Positions 8,079 to 15,435 of a stretch of DNA of 64,000 bases are shown here, piece after piece. Numbering within the stretch: the stretch's first letter is position 1; each line of letters opens with the position of its first letter. The translations under genes and the position numbers were made by a program. Below the pieces are notes generated by a model, which did not search any database, was not told where the DNA came from, and was given only the letters and a program-made list of their open reading frames with translations. The DNA is from an uncultured Clostridia bacterium (GTDB taxonomy: Bacteria; Bacillota; Clostridia; Oscillospirales; Acutalibacteraceae). Location of the stretch: assembly GCA_947598155.1 (NCBI GenBank), contig CANQFC010000002.1, positions 62,001 to 126,000 on the forward strand. The letters are read 5' to 3'.

Positions 8079-9185
8079 ATGGCGACAATCAAACTTGAAA
8101 ATATAAGAAAAACTTATGAAGACGGCACAACTGTAATAGAAGACCTGAATCTTGATATTAACGACAAAGAATTTATAATTCTTGTAGGTCCGTCCGGCTG
8201 CGGAAAATCCACAACACTGCGTATGATAGCCGGTCTTGAGGAAATAAGCGAAGGAAATCTTTATATCGGGGATAAGCGTGTAAACGATATATCTCCGAAA
8301 GACAGAGATATTGCTATGGTTTTTCAGAGCTATGCGCTTTATCCGCATATGTCTGTGTATAAAAATATGGCTTTCGGCCTCAAAAACAGAAAAGTGCCTA
8401 AAAATGAGATAGACAGAAAAGTAAAAGACGCGGCAAAAATGCTTGATATTGAGGAGTATCTGCACAGAAAGCCGAGGGCCCTTTCCGGCGGACAACGGCA
8501 GAGAGTGGCTCTTGGCCGCGCAATGGTTCGCGAACCCTCAGTATTCCTGTTGGACGAGCCTTTGTCTAACCTTGACGCAAAGCTCAGAACCGAGATGCGG
8601 AACAGAATTTCCGTTCTTCACAGAGAGCTTCAGACGACATTCGTTTACGTTACCCATGACCAAACGGAGGCTATGACAATGGCTGACAGAATAGTGGTGC
8701 TTAAAAGCGGCAAGGTAATGCAGTTTGATACTCCGTCCGTTCTCTATAATCATCCGAAGAATATGTTTGTAGCAGGGTTTATCGGCTCGCCGCAGATGAA
8801 TTTCCTTAACACAAGAATAGAGGTAATAAAAAACAGTTATTTCGCTGTGTCACAGCATTTTAAAATCAAACTTCCGGAAAGAATGTATGACGCTCTTTCG
8901 CTTTACCGCAATAAAGACGTTGTTTTGGGAATACGTCCCGATGATTTGCATATTAAAAATACCTTTTCTGACGAAAAAAATCCCGAAAAAATTCAGGCTC
9001 ATATTGACATTGTGGAAATGACCGGCTCCGATTATTTCCTTTACGGCAATGTCGGCGACCAAAAAATTACCGCTAAAGTTCCGACGACATTTGCTCTGCG
9101 CGACGGCACCGACTGCGAGTTAATAGTTGACGATGATAAAATTCATATTTTTGATAAAGTAAGCGAAATTTTAATATGCGATTGA
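8079..9185 (+). CDS. msmK: Sugar ABC transporter ATPase, MsmK/UgpC family
   Basis: A 368-residue ATP-binding protein of the CUT1 class. Walker A GPSGCGKST (about 38-46), Q-loop MVFQSYALYPHM, signature LSGGQRQRVALGRAM, Walker B VFLLDEPLSNLDAKLR and switch His in YVTHDQTEAMT are all intact. The C-terminal third (from about residue 245) is the MalK-type regulatory OB-fold region, with the conserved LGIRPDDL. In many Firmicutes such an ATPase serves several sugar importers; here its own permeases sit immediately upstream. Symbol given by family resemblance. Confidence 0.9.
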   Translation: MATIKLENIRKTYEDGTTVIEDLNLDINDKEFIILVGPSGCGKSTTLRMIAGLEEISEGNLYIGDKRVNDISPKDRDIAMVFQSYALYPHMSVYKNMAFGLKNRKVPKNEIDRKVKDAAKMLDIEEYLHRKPRALSGGQRQRVALGRAMVREPSVFLLDEPLSNLDAKLRTEMRNRISVLHRELQTTFVYVTHDQTEAMTMADRIVVLKSGKVMQFDTPSVLYNHPKNMFVAGFIGSPQMNFLNTRIEVIKNSYFAVSQHFKIKLPERMYDALSLYRNKDVVLGIRPDDLHIKNTFSDEKNPEKIQAHIDIVEMTGSDYFLYGNVGDQKITAKVPTTFALRDGTDCELIVDDDKIHIFDKVSEILICD

Positions 9186-9210
9186 CTTTTAGCGGTAAAA
9201 ATAATATAGT
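9182..9210 (+). promoter_or_regulatory. Promoter of the malQ-glgP pair
   Basis: -35 TTGACT (9182-9187), overlapping the ATPase stop codon, 17-bp spacer, -10 TATAGT (9205-9210). It allows the intracellular enzymes to be transcribed apart from the transporter. Confidence 0.6.
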
Positions 9211-9244
9211 ATTCGGTAGTATTAAATAAGTGGGCTGTGATTAT

Positions 9245-10750
9245 ATGAGAACAAGCGGTGTGCTTATGCACATATCGTCTTTGCCGGGGCCTTACGGAAT
9301 AGGCACTTTCGGAAAAGATGCTTTTCGGTTTGTAGATTTTTTAAAGAGCGCGGGGCAGTACTATTGGCAGATTTTGCCTCTTTGTCCCACCGGGTTCGGC
9401 GACAGTCCGTACCAGTCGTTTTCTACCTTTGCGGGGAACCCTTATTTTGTCGATTTTGATACTTTATCTTGCGACGGACTTTTGAAAAAAAACGAGTATG
9501 ATGAGATAAAGTGGGAAAATTCCAAGACGGAAATAGATTTTCAGCTTATTTTCAAAAACCGTATTCCCGTTTTGAAAAAGGCTTTTTCACGTTTTGAAAA
9601 AAATGATGATTATGTAAGATTTTGCAATGAAAATTCTTTTTGGCTCAGAGATTATTCTCTTTATATGTCGTTAAAATTTGCAAACGAAGGCAAACCGTGG
9701 TACAGATGGGCCGACGAATACAAAATGCGCAGTGAAAACGCTTTAAACCGTTTTGCCGAAAGCAATTCCGAAGAAATTGATTTTTGGAATTTTGTACAGT
9801 ATGAATTTTTTACTCAGTGGAACGCGCTTAAAGCCTACGCAAACAAAAACGGCGTGCATATAATCGGCGATATTCCGATATATGTTGCGGGCGATTCCGC
9901 AGACGTTTGGGCAAATACATCGCTTTTTCAGATTGATGAAAACTGCAATTTTACTAATGTTGCCGGCTGTCCGCCGGACGCTTTTTCGGACATCGGTCAG
10001 CTTTGGGGAAACCCTCTCTATGATTGGGATAAAATGAAGAAAACCGATTATGAATGGTGGAAAAAAAGAATCGCCCATACTATGAAAATGGTTGATACAG
10101 TCAGAATCGACCATTTTAGAGGATTTGAATCGTATTACAGTATTCCCGCCGGCGCAAAAACGGCTGTAACGGGTAAATGGCAAAAAGGGCCCGGCATTGA
10201 ATTTTTTAATTCTGTTCGGAAATCCTTGGGCAAAATCAACATAATCGCTGAGGACTTGGGTTTTTTAACCTCTTCAGTAAAGAAAATGCTCAGGCAGAGC
10301 GGTTACCCCGGTATGAAAGTACTGCAATTCGCTTTCGATTCGGATTACGACAGCGATTATCTTTTACACAACATTACACCGAAAAGCGTTTGCTATACCG
10401 GCACGCACGATAACGACACAATTATCGGGTTTATGAAAAACGCAGACAGAAAAACCCGAAAAAGGGCAAAGGATTATTTAGGTCTTACAAGGCGTGAGGG
10501 CTATAATTGGGGGATGATGCGCGCCTGCTGGGCGTCGTCCTCAAATATTGCAATAGTTACAATGCAGGATTTACTCGGTCTCGGAAGCGAATCAAGAATG
10601 AATACTCCTTCAACTAATGAGGGTAATTGGCAGTGGAGAGCCAAAGACGGCTGTTTTTCGGATTCGCTTGCGGAAAAAGTCAGATATTACACTAATCTTT
10701 ATAAGCGTTTACCAAAAAATAAGGGTGGTAATAATGTCAAAAATTATTGA
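9245..10750 (+). CDS. malQ: 4-alpha-glucanotransferase (amylomaltase)
   Basis: About 501 residues, GH77. It transfers maltosyl or longer glucan chains between malto-oligosaccharides in the cytoplasm. Family motifs seen: RTSGVLMHISSLPGPYGIGT at the start, CPTGFGDSPYQSFSTFAGNP, GDIPIYVAGDSADVWA, VRIDHFRGFESYYSIP (nucleophile Asp in RIDHFRG), IIAEDLGF (acid/base Glu) and CYTGTHDNDT (stabilising Asp). A GTG at 9230 would add five residues, but the ATG at 9245 gives the standard MRTSGVL start. Its 3' end overlaps glgP by 17 bp. With GlgP it converts imported maltodextrins to glucose and glucose 1-phosphate. Confidence 0.95.
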   Translation: MRTSGVLMHISSLPGPYGIGTFGKDAFRFVDFLKSAGQYYWQILPLCPTGFGDSPYQSFSTFAGNPYFVDFDTLSCDGLLKKNEYDEIKWENSKTEIDFQLIFKNRIPVLKKAFSRFEKNDDYVRFCNENSFWLRDYSLYMSLKFANEGKPWYRWADEYKMRSENALNRFAESNSEEIDFWNFVQYEFFTQWNALKAYANKNGVHIIGDIPIYVAGDSADVWANTSLFQIDENCNFTNVAGCPPDAFSDIGQLWGNPLYDWDKMKKTDYEWWKKRIAHTMKMVDTVRIDHFRGFESYYSIPAGAKTAVTGKWQKGPGIEFFNSVRKSLGKINIIAEDLGFLTSSVKKMLRQSGYPGMKVLQFAFDSDYDSDYLLHNITPKSVCYTGTHDNDTIIGFMKNADRKTRKRAKDYLGLTRREGYNWGMMRACWASSSNIAIVTMQDLLGLGSESRMNTPSTNEGNWQWRAKDGCFSDSLAEKVRYYTNLYKRLPKNKGGNNVKNY

Positions 10751-13082
10751 AGATGCAAAGGTTATCGCTAAAGCAAAATATCAAAAGGAGTTAAATGAGC
10801 TTAAATATTTTGAGCTCCATAACGTAATTTCATCGGCCTTTTTGTCGTTAATTGCAGATGATTGGAAAAAGAGCAGGGAAAGGCATGCCTCGGGCAGATG
10901 CGCTTACTATTTTTCAGCGGAATTTCTTGTAGGCAGAGCAATTTTTAACAACCTTGCCGCGAAAGAGGTTTTAAACGATGTAAAGGACGAATTAAAGGAA
11001 CTCGGCGTTAACCTTTCGGACTTGGAAGAAACGGAAGACGCCGCCCTCGGCAACGGGGGTCTTGGCAGGCTTGCCGCCTGTTTTCTTGACAGCGCGGCGA
11101 CGTTAGGCAAACCTTTAATGGGATACGGTATTCGCTATAAATACGGACTTTTTAAGCAGGAAATTTCCGACGGATTTCAAATTGAACAGGTCGATGATTG
11201 GACTCGCTACGGCGACCCTTGGTCGGTTCGGAATGAGAGTGAGTCGGTGCGGGTGGACTTTAAGGGTATGAGCGTTCGCGCGGTGCCGTATGATATGCCT
11301 ACGGTGGGTTACAGAACCGATAACGTAGGCACTCTCCGCCTTTGGCAGAGCGAATCCCTTGAGCCTTTTGACTTTGAAACGTTTAACGAGCAAAAATACG
11401 ATAAATCCGTTGCGATAAAAAACAGAGCCGAAGATATTTCAAGAGTGTTATATCCGAATGATGACGCGAATGAGGGCAAAAAGCTGAGGCTAAAACAGCA
11501 GTATTTCTTTTCAAGCGCATCTTTACAGGATATAATACGGAACTTTAAAAAATATCACGGAAACGATTTTTCAAAATTTGCCGATTTTGTTACAATACAG
11601 CTTAACGATACGCATCCTGTAATTTCAATACCCGAGCTGATTCGTCTTTTGACCGAAAACGAGGGTATTTCATTTGACGATGCGTTTGAAATAGCTCAAA
11701 ACGTTTTTAACTATACTAACCACACGGTTATGCAGGAAGCGCTTGAAAAGTGGGACTTGAAAATTATCCGCGATTCCGTTCCGCAGGTAGTTGATATAAT
11801 CAAAAAGATTGACAGAAAGCTAAAAAAACAGCTTGCAAAATCAGATATTTCAAAGTCGGACGCCGAAAAGATGTATATTATTCAGGACAGAAGGGTTCAT
11901 ATGGCGTATCTCGCGGTGTTCTGCGCGAAATATGTCAATGGAGTGGCTGAAATCCATACCGAAATACTGAAAGAGAGCGTCCTTAAAGCTTGGTATGAGC
12001 TTTTCCCCGAAAAGTTTCTAAATAAAACAAACGGCATAACCCAGCGGCGATGGCTGTACCTGTGCAACCCAGAGCTTTCATCGCTTATTACGGAGCTTTT
12101 GGGGACCGATGAATGGATAAAAAACCTCGATATGCTCCGTGAGCTTGCAAAATACGCCGACGATGAATCAGTAATTTCACGTTTTGCGCAAATAAAACAG
12201 TTAAAGAAAAATCAGTTAGCTGAATATATTAACGTCAAAGACGGAATTTCCGTAAATCCAAACACGGTGTTTGACATTCAAATTAAGCGCCTGCACGAGT
12301 ATAAGCGACAGCTTTTGAACATTCTCGCAATTCTTGAAATATATTTTGAAATTAAAGACGGCACTTTAACCGATTTTGAGCCTACAACGTTTATTTTCGG
12401 CGCTAAATCCGCCCCCGGTTACGCCCGAGCCAAGGGCATAATCAAGCTTATTAACGAGATTGCAAATCTTATTGATAACGATGAAGTCGTTTCAAAATAT
12501 ATTAAGGTTGTATTTGTTAAGGACTACAACGTATCATATGCTGAAAAACTGGTCGCGGCGGCTGACGTCAGCGAGCAAATTTCAACTGCGGGAACAGAGG
12601 CCAGCGGTACGGGCAATATGAAACTTATGCTTAACGGCGCCGTGACTTTAGGCACTTATGACGGCGCAAATATTGAAATAATCCGTGAATCCGGCGAGGA
12701 AAACAACTATATTTTCGGAGCCACCGTTGAGCAGATTGAGAGCGTTAAAGATGTTTACAATTCACGTGATTACTATGAAAACGATATGAGAATCAAACGG
12801 GTACTTGATTCATTGGTTGACGGAACTCTGAGCGACGGCAGAACAAAGATTTTTAATGAGCTTTACACGTCTTTGCTTGACGGAGCTTCTTGGCACAAGC
12901 CCGACCATTATTTCCTTTTGCTTGATTTTGACAGTTACCTTAAAACGAAAATCAGAGTAAACGCTGACTTTAAAGACAAAATGTCATTTTATAAAAAATG
13001 CTGGCTCAATATGTGCAATGCGGGCAAATTTTCTTCGGACAGAACAATTAAAGAGTACTGCGACGAGATTTGGCATATATAA
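10734..13082 (+). CDS. glgP: Glycogen/maltodextrin phosphorylase
   Basis: 782 residues, GT35. It releases glucose 1-phosphate from alpha-1,4-glucans with a pyridoxal phosphate cofactor. Seen: EDAALGNGGLGRLAACFLDS near residue 100, NDTHPVISIPELIRLL, KTNGITQRRWL, KRLHEYKRQLLN, and the PLP region EASGTGNMKLMLNGAVTLGT with the Schiff-base Lys at about residue 630. The reading frame stays open upstream, but the real start is the ATG at 10734 after GGGTGG. The start overlaps the end of malQ. Whether the natural substrate is glycogen or imported maltodextrin cannot be decided; the operon favours maltodextrin. Confidence 0.95.
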   Translation: MSKIIEDAKVIAKAKYQKELNELKYFELHNVISSAFLSLIADDWKKSRERHASGRCAYYFSAEFLVGRAIFNNLAAKEVLNDVKDELKELGVNLSDLEETEDAALGNGGLGRLAACFLDSAATLGKPLMGYGIRYKYGLFKQEISDGFQIEQVDDWTRYGDPWSVRNESESVRVDFKGMSVRAVPYDMPTVGYRTDNVGTLRLWQSESLEPFDFETFNEQKYDKSVAIKNRAEDISRVLYPNDDANEGKKLRLKQQYFFSSASLQDIIRNFKKYHGNDFSKFADFVTIQLNDTHPVISIPELIRLLTENEGISFDDAFEIAQNVFNYTNHTVMQEALEKWDLKIIRDSVPQVVDIIKKIDRKLKKQLAKSDISKSDAEKMYIIQDRRVHMAYLAVFCAKYVNGVAEIHTEILKESVLKAWYELFPEKFLNKTNGITQRRWLYLCNPELSSLITELLGTDEWIKNLDMLRELAKYADDESVISRFAQIKQLKKNQLAEYINVKDGISVNPNTVFDIQIKRLHEYKRQLLNILAILEIYFEIKDGTLTDFEPTTFIFGAKSAPGYARAKGIIKLINEIANLIDNDEVVSKYIKVVFVKDYNVSYAEKLVAAADVSEQISTAGTEASGTGNMKLMLNGAVTLGTYDGANIEIIRESGEENNYIFGATVEQIESVKDVYNSRDYYENDMRIKRVLDSLVDGTLSDGRTKIFNELYTSLLDGASWHKPDHYFLLLDFDSYLKTKIRVNADFKDKMSFYKKCWLNMCNAGKFSSDRTIKEYCDEIWHI

Positions 13083-13113
13083 TAACGGTGGGCAGACCCT
13101 TATTGAAAAGAGA

Positions 13114-13140
13114 GGACGGACTTGAAAACAGTCCGTCCTT
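13114..13140 (+). terminator. Terminator after glgP
   Basis: A perfect 9-bp stem GGACGGACT / AGTCCGTCC (13114-13122 / 13130-13138) with a 7-nt loop and only a short T tract (TTTAG). The loop contains the -35 box of the following birA promoter. Termination is probably incomplete. Confidence 0.65.
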
Positions 13141-13150
13141 TAGCTATAAT
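13122..13150 (+). promoter_or_regulatory. Promoter of birA, embedded in the preceding terminator
   Basis: -35 TTGAAA (13122-13127) overlaps the top of the left stem arm and the loop of the glgP terminator. A 17-bp spacer and a perfect -10 TATAAT (13145-13150) follow. Confidence 0.7.
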
Positions 13151-13173
13151 AATATCCTTGGGGAGTGAGTATT

Positions 13174-13920
13174 TTGAACAATATCATTGAAAAATTTAAT
13201 TTTATAAATCTTGAGGAAATTGATTCAACAAACAGCTACATAAAAAGGAACGCAGATACTCTGCCGGATTTAACCGTTGTCACCGCCGAATTTCAAACGG
13301 CGGGCAGGGGGCGGCTCGGCAGGAGCTTTTTCTCTCCGAAAGGCACAGGCGCATATTTTTCCCTGTTTCTAAAAAACAATATTTCCAAGGAAATATCAAG
13401 ACATTTAACCGTTATAGCCGCTGTTGCGGTTCTTGAGGAAATTAAATCCGTTACGTCCGGCGATGTTAAAATAAAATGGGTCAACGACGTCTACATTGAC
13501 GGTAAAAAGACTTGCGGGATATTGACGGAAGGCTCTGTAAATCCGCGGAACGGAGAGCTTAGTTACGCAATAATCGGCGTCGGTATAAATTTAACAATGC
13601 CGAATAACGCTTTCCCAAAGGATTTAGCCGATAAGGTCAACTTCGTTTTTGACAGTAACTGTACAAAAACGCAAAAGAAAAATTTAATTTACGGAATCGT
13701 GAGCCGAATTTACAAAATGATTACCGATAAAAATATGGAATATATCGATATTTACAGAAAAAATTCTTATCTTGACGGCAAAAAAATCAACATAATCCGC
13801 GAAAATTCAACGGAATCCGCAACCGCTGTTTATATTGATGAAAACTGTAATCTCTTGGTAAAAAAAGATGAAAACGGAGAGATCGAAACTCTGTTTTCGG
13901 GCGATGTTAGCATAACTTAG
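13174..13920 (+). CDS. birA: Biotin--[acetyl-CoA-carboxylase] ligase
   Basis: About 248 residues. It activates biotin to biotinyl-AMP and attaches it to the biotin carboxyl carrier protein. Motifs seen: EIDSTNSYIKRNA, TAEFQTAGRGRLGRSFFSP (the G-R-G-R-x-G biotinyl-AMP loop), KWVNDVYIDGKKTCGILTEG (catalytic Lys region), and a small C-terminal SH3-like domain. There is no N-terminal DNA-binding domain, so it is a group I ligase and not a repressor. GGGGAG sits 8 nt before TTG 13174; the GTG at 13165 touches that site and is less likely. Confidence 0.93.
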   Translation: MNNIIEKFNFINLEEIDSTNSYIKRNADTLPDLTVVTAEFQTAGRGRLGRSFFSPKGTGAYFSLFLKNNISKEISRHLTVIAAVAVLEEIKSVTSGDVKIKWVNDVYIDGKKTCGILTEGSVNPRNGELSYAIIGVGINLTMPNNAFPKDLADKVNFVFDSNCTKTQKKNLIYGIVSRIYKMITDKNMEYIDIYRKNSYLDGKKINIIRENSTESATAVYIDENCNLLVKKDENGEIETLFSGDVSIT

Positions 13921-13930
13921 GCAAGCCCCT
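13912..13930. repeat. 19-nt exact repeat, copy 1
   Basis: ATAACTTAGGCAAGCCCCT, spanning the birA stop codon, recurs exactly at 29725-29743. A degenerate relative (GGGCAGACCCTTATTGAA) lies just after glgP at about 13089-13106. Function unknown. Confidence 0.6.
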
Positions 13931-13968
13931 ATTGAAGACCCGAAAAACAGACAATACGTTTTATTTTA

Positions 13969-14008
13969 AAAAAGGCCGCTTTGAAAGCACATCAAACCGA
14001 CCTTTTTG
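13969..14008. terminator. Bidirectional terminator between birA and csaA
   Basis: AAAAAGGCCGCTTTGA and TCAAACCGACCTTTTT form an imperfect stem with two mismatches and a loop of about 7 nt. A and T tracts lie on both sides, so it can serve both convergent genes. Confidence 0.7.
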
Positions 14009-14024
14009 CTTTTATATTTTTATT

Positions 14025-14354
14025 TTAACCCAATTTATCGCCGTTTTGAACTTTGATGTCGGGCGTAATCAACACAACTCCCTGTTTTGAGTAAGTGCCG
14101 AGAACGAGTACCTCTGACATAAAATCAGCAATCTGTCTCGGCGGAAAATTGACAACGGCCAAAATTTGTTTACCCGCCAACTCTTCGGTGGAATAACATT
14201 CGGTTATCTGCGCCGAGGACTTTTTTATGCCTATTTCTTCGCCGAAATCAATTTTAAGCTGATAAGCGGGCTTTTTTGCTTTTTCAAATCTGTTTGCCGA
14301 AACAACAGTCCCGACCCGTATATCCAACTTTTCAAAATCTTTAAATACAGCCAC
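14025..14354 (-). CDS. csaA: CsaA-type tRNA-binding protein / secretion chaperone
   Basis: 109 residues, a single EMAP-II/tRNA-binding OB fold. The diagnostic stretch is FEKLDIRVGTVVSANRFEKA near the N-terminus, followed by KIDFGEEIGIKKSSAQIT and VNFPPRQIADFMSEVLVLG, both close to B. subtilis CsaA. That protein is a homodimer of about 110 residues proposed to assist protein export. The GTG at 14363 overlaps the GAGG site, so GTG 14354 is the better start (MAVFKDFEKL). It is a monocistronic minus-strand gene facing birA. Confidence 0.88.
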   Translation of the reverse strand: MAVFKDFEKLDIRVGTVVSANRFEKAKKPAYQLKIDFGEEIGIKKSSAQITECYSTEELAGKQILAVVNFPPRQIADFMSEVLVLGTYSKQGVVLITPDIKVQNGDKLG

Positions 14355-14413
14355 TGTTTTCACCTCAAAATATTTATACTTCTTATGTTATAAAGCTGAA
14401 ATATTAAAATAAC

Positions 14414-14442
14414 AAAGCGGTTACCGATAGGCAACCGCTTTT
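14414..14442 (-). terminator. Terminator of tRNA-Ser
   Basis: Immediately 3' of the encoded CCA, the minus strand reads AAAGCGGTT, a 10-nt loop and AACCGCTTT, then a T-rich tail (GTTATTTT). The 9-bp stem is perfect. Confidence 0.8.
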
Positions 14443-14535
14443 TGGCGGAGAGCAAGGGATTCGAACCCTCGAAACCGTTTTAGCAGTTTACACGATTTCC
14501 AATCGTGCTCCTTCGACCAGCTCGGACAACTCTCC
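14443..14535 (-). tRNA. tRNA-Ser (anticodon GGA)
   Basis: 93 nt including an encoded 3' CCA. Acceptor stem GGAGAGT/GCTCTCC with discriminator G. The anticodon arm CACGA-TTGGAAA-TCGTG reads GGA, which decodes UCC and UCU. There is a long variable arm typical of serine tRNAs and a standard T arm with GGTTCGAATCC. It has its own promoter and terminator, so it stands alone. Confidence 0.96.
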
Positions 14536-14550
14536 GCGTCAACCTTGAAT

Positions 14551-14579
14551 ATTATATAGGATAAATTAAATAAAATCAA
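14551..14579 (-). promoter_or_regulatory. Promoter of tRNA-Ser
   Basis: Minus strand: -35 TTGATT (14574-14579), 17-bp spacer, -10 TATAAT (14551-14556). Divergent from the promoter at 14597-14625. Confidence 0.7.
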
Positions 14580-14596
14580 GTCTTTTTTATTTTTCG

Positions 14597-14625
14597 TTGC
14601 ATTATTTTCTTAATAATGCTATAAT
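14597..14625 (+). promoter_or_regulatory. Promoter of the 14647 gene
   Basis: -35 TTGCAT (14597-14602), 17-bp spacer, -10 TATAAT (14620-14625), 21 bp before the ATG. Confidence 0.7.
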
Positions 14626-14646
14626 TTTGTCGGGTGATGGGCTTAA

Positions 14647-15180
14647 ATGAATGAGAAAGAAACAGAATCAAAACTGAAAAAGTTTATAAAAGACGCGTTT
14701 ACGAGTGAGGCAAAAGCATCAAGAATTCCGTTTTATTTTTTTATAATTTGTATTTTACTTGCTGTAATCTGCATTCAGCTTAACACTGCTAACCGTTATC
14801 TTAAAAAAATTTCAAGCGGCGGTCTCGGTTCATACAGCTTTGAAACAAACGGCTCGTCAAGCGATCCGTTTGAAATTTTTTCGGAAAAAACGACAGAATC
14901 CGATACCGAAACAACTGCGAAAAATCAAACGCCGGAAACAAACTCGGCTACCGCTCATACAACCGAAAGCCCGTCGGAAAGCGCAACTCAATCAAAACCG
15001 CAGGGCAGTGTTAAAACTTATGTTATAAATAAAAACAGTAAAAAAATTCATTATCCCACCTGCAGTTACGCCGCAAATATGAAAGAGGAAAATCGCCTTA
15101 CCGTCAGCTTAACGGAAGAAGAGCTGAACAGTCAGTATTTGTCAAACGGGTATGTATTTTGCAGCAGGTGCGCCGGGTAA
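14647..15180 (+). CDS. Membrane-anchored protein with C-terminal Ada-like zinc-binding motif
   Basis: 177 residues, function not recognised. A charged cytoplasmic N-terminus (about 1-27) is followed by one hydrophobic segment (FYFFIICILLAVICIQL, about 28-46). A Thr/Ser/Glu-rich low-complexity linker (about 70-120) precedes a compact domain with HYPTCSYAANM and GYVFCSRC. The pattern His-x2-Cys ... Cys-x2-Cys resembles the Ada-type metal-binding module often appended to secreted nucleases and ComEC-related hydrolases. The domain is expected outside the cell. Monocistronic, with its own promoter. No enzymatic domain is visible. Confidence 0.75.
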   Translation: MNEKETESKLKKFIKDAFTSEAKASRIPFYFFIICILLAVICIQLNTANRYLKKISSGGLGSYSFETNGSSSDPFEIFSEKTTESDTETTAKNQTPETNSATAHTTESPSESATQSKPQGSVKTYVINKNSKKIHYPTCSYAANMKEENRLTVSLTEEELNSQYLSNGYVFCSRCAG

Positions 15181-15241
15181 CCTTTATTTAAAAATGTTGC
15201 TTGCCCTGTAATCATAATGGCTGTTTTTGTTAAATAAATAC

Positions 15242-15270
15242 TTGACAAATATTAAAAAATAGAGTATTAT
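15242..15270 (+). promoter_or_regulatory. Promoter of the aromatic amino acid operon
   Basis: Perfect -35 TTGACA (15242-15247), 17-bp spacer, -10 TATTAT (15265-15270). Transcription would begin around 15277, just upstream of the leader peptide ribosome binding site. Confidence 0.85.
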
Positions 15271-15300
15271 ACCTTTAATTTCGTGAAAGGAGCGCTCATA

Positions 15301-15348
15301 ATGTTTTTTTATCGCTATTATTACTTCTTTATCAGTGCGATTGATTAA
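15301..15348 (+). CDS. Phe/Tyr-rich leader peptide of the aromatic operon
   Basis: A 15-residue open reading frame, MFFYRYYYFFISAID, with an excellent AAAGGAG site 8 nt before its ATG. Four Phe and four Tyr codons fall within codons 2-10. It lies between a consensus promoter and an intrinsic terminator directly ahead of pheA. In pheA, trp and his leaders of proteobacteria, stalling of the ribosome on scarce charged tRNA at such codons prevents terminator formation. The composition and position make the same role here very likely. The SD region AAGGAGCG can also pair with CGCTCTTT (15354-15361), which might limit leader translation. Confidence 0.88.
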   Translation: MFFYRYYYFFISAID

Positions 15349-15380
15349 ACATTACGCTCTTTATGCTTAAGTGTTTTTTC

Positions 15381-15420
15381 AACCGCTTATTTCGCTGTGA
15401 ATAAGCGGTTAATTTTTTTA
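15381..15420 (+). terminator. Attenuator terminator upstream of pheA
   Basis: A perfect 11-bp stem AACCGCTTATT / AATAAGCGGTT (15381-15391 / 15400-15410) with an 8-nt loop, then AA and seven T. A competing weaker helix TAAGTG (15368-15373) with CGCTTA (15384-15389) would disrupt the left arm and could act as antiterminator when the ribosome stalls on the leader peptide. The terminator is clear; the antiterminator is a proposal. Confidence 0.88.
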
Positions 15421-15435
15421 TTCAGAGGTGCAAAT

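Noticed and set aside
7818-8495. 225-codon antisense frame across the permease-ATPase junction
   Set aside because: Covers two well-supported plus-strand genes and shows no protein family features.
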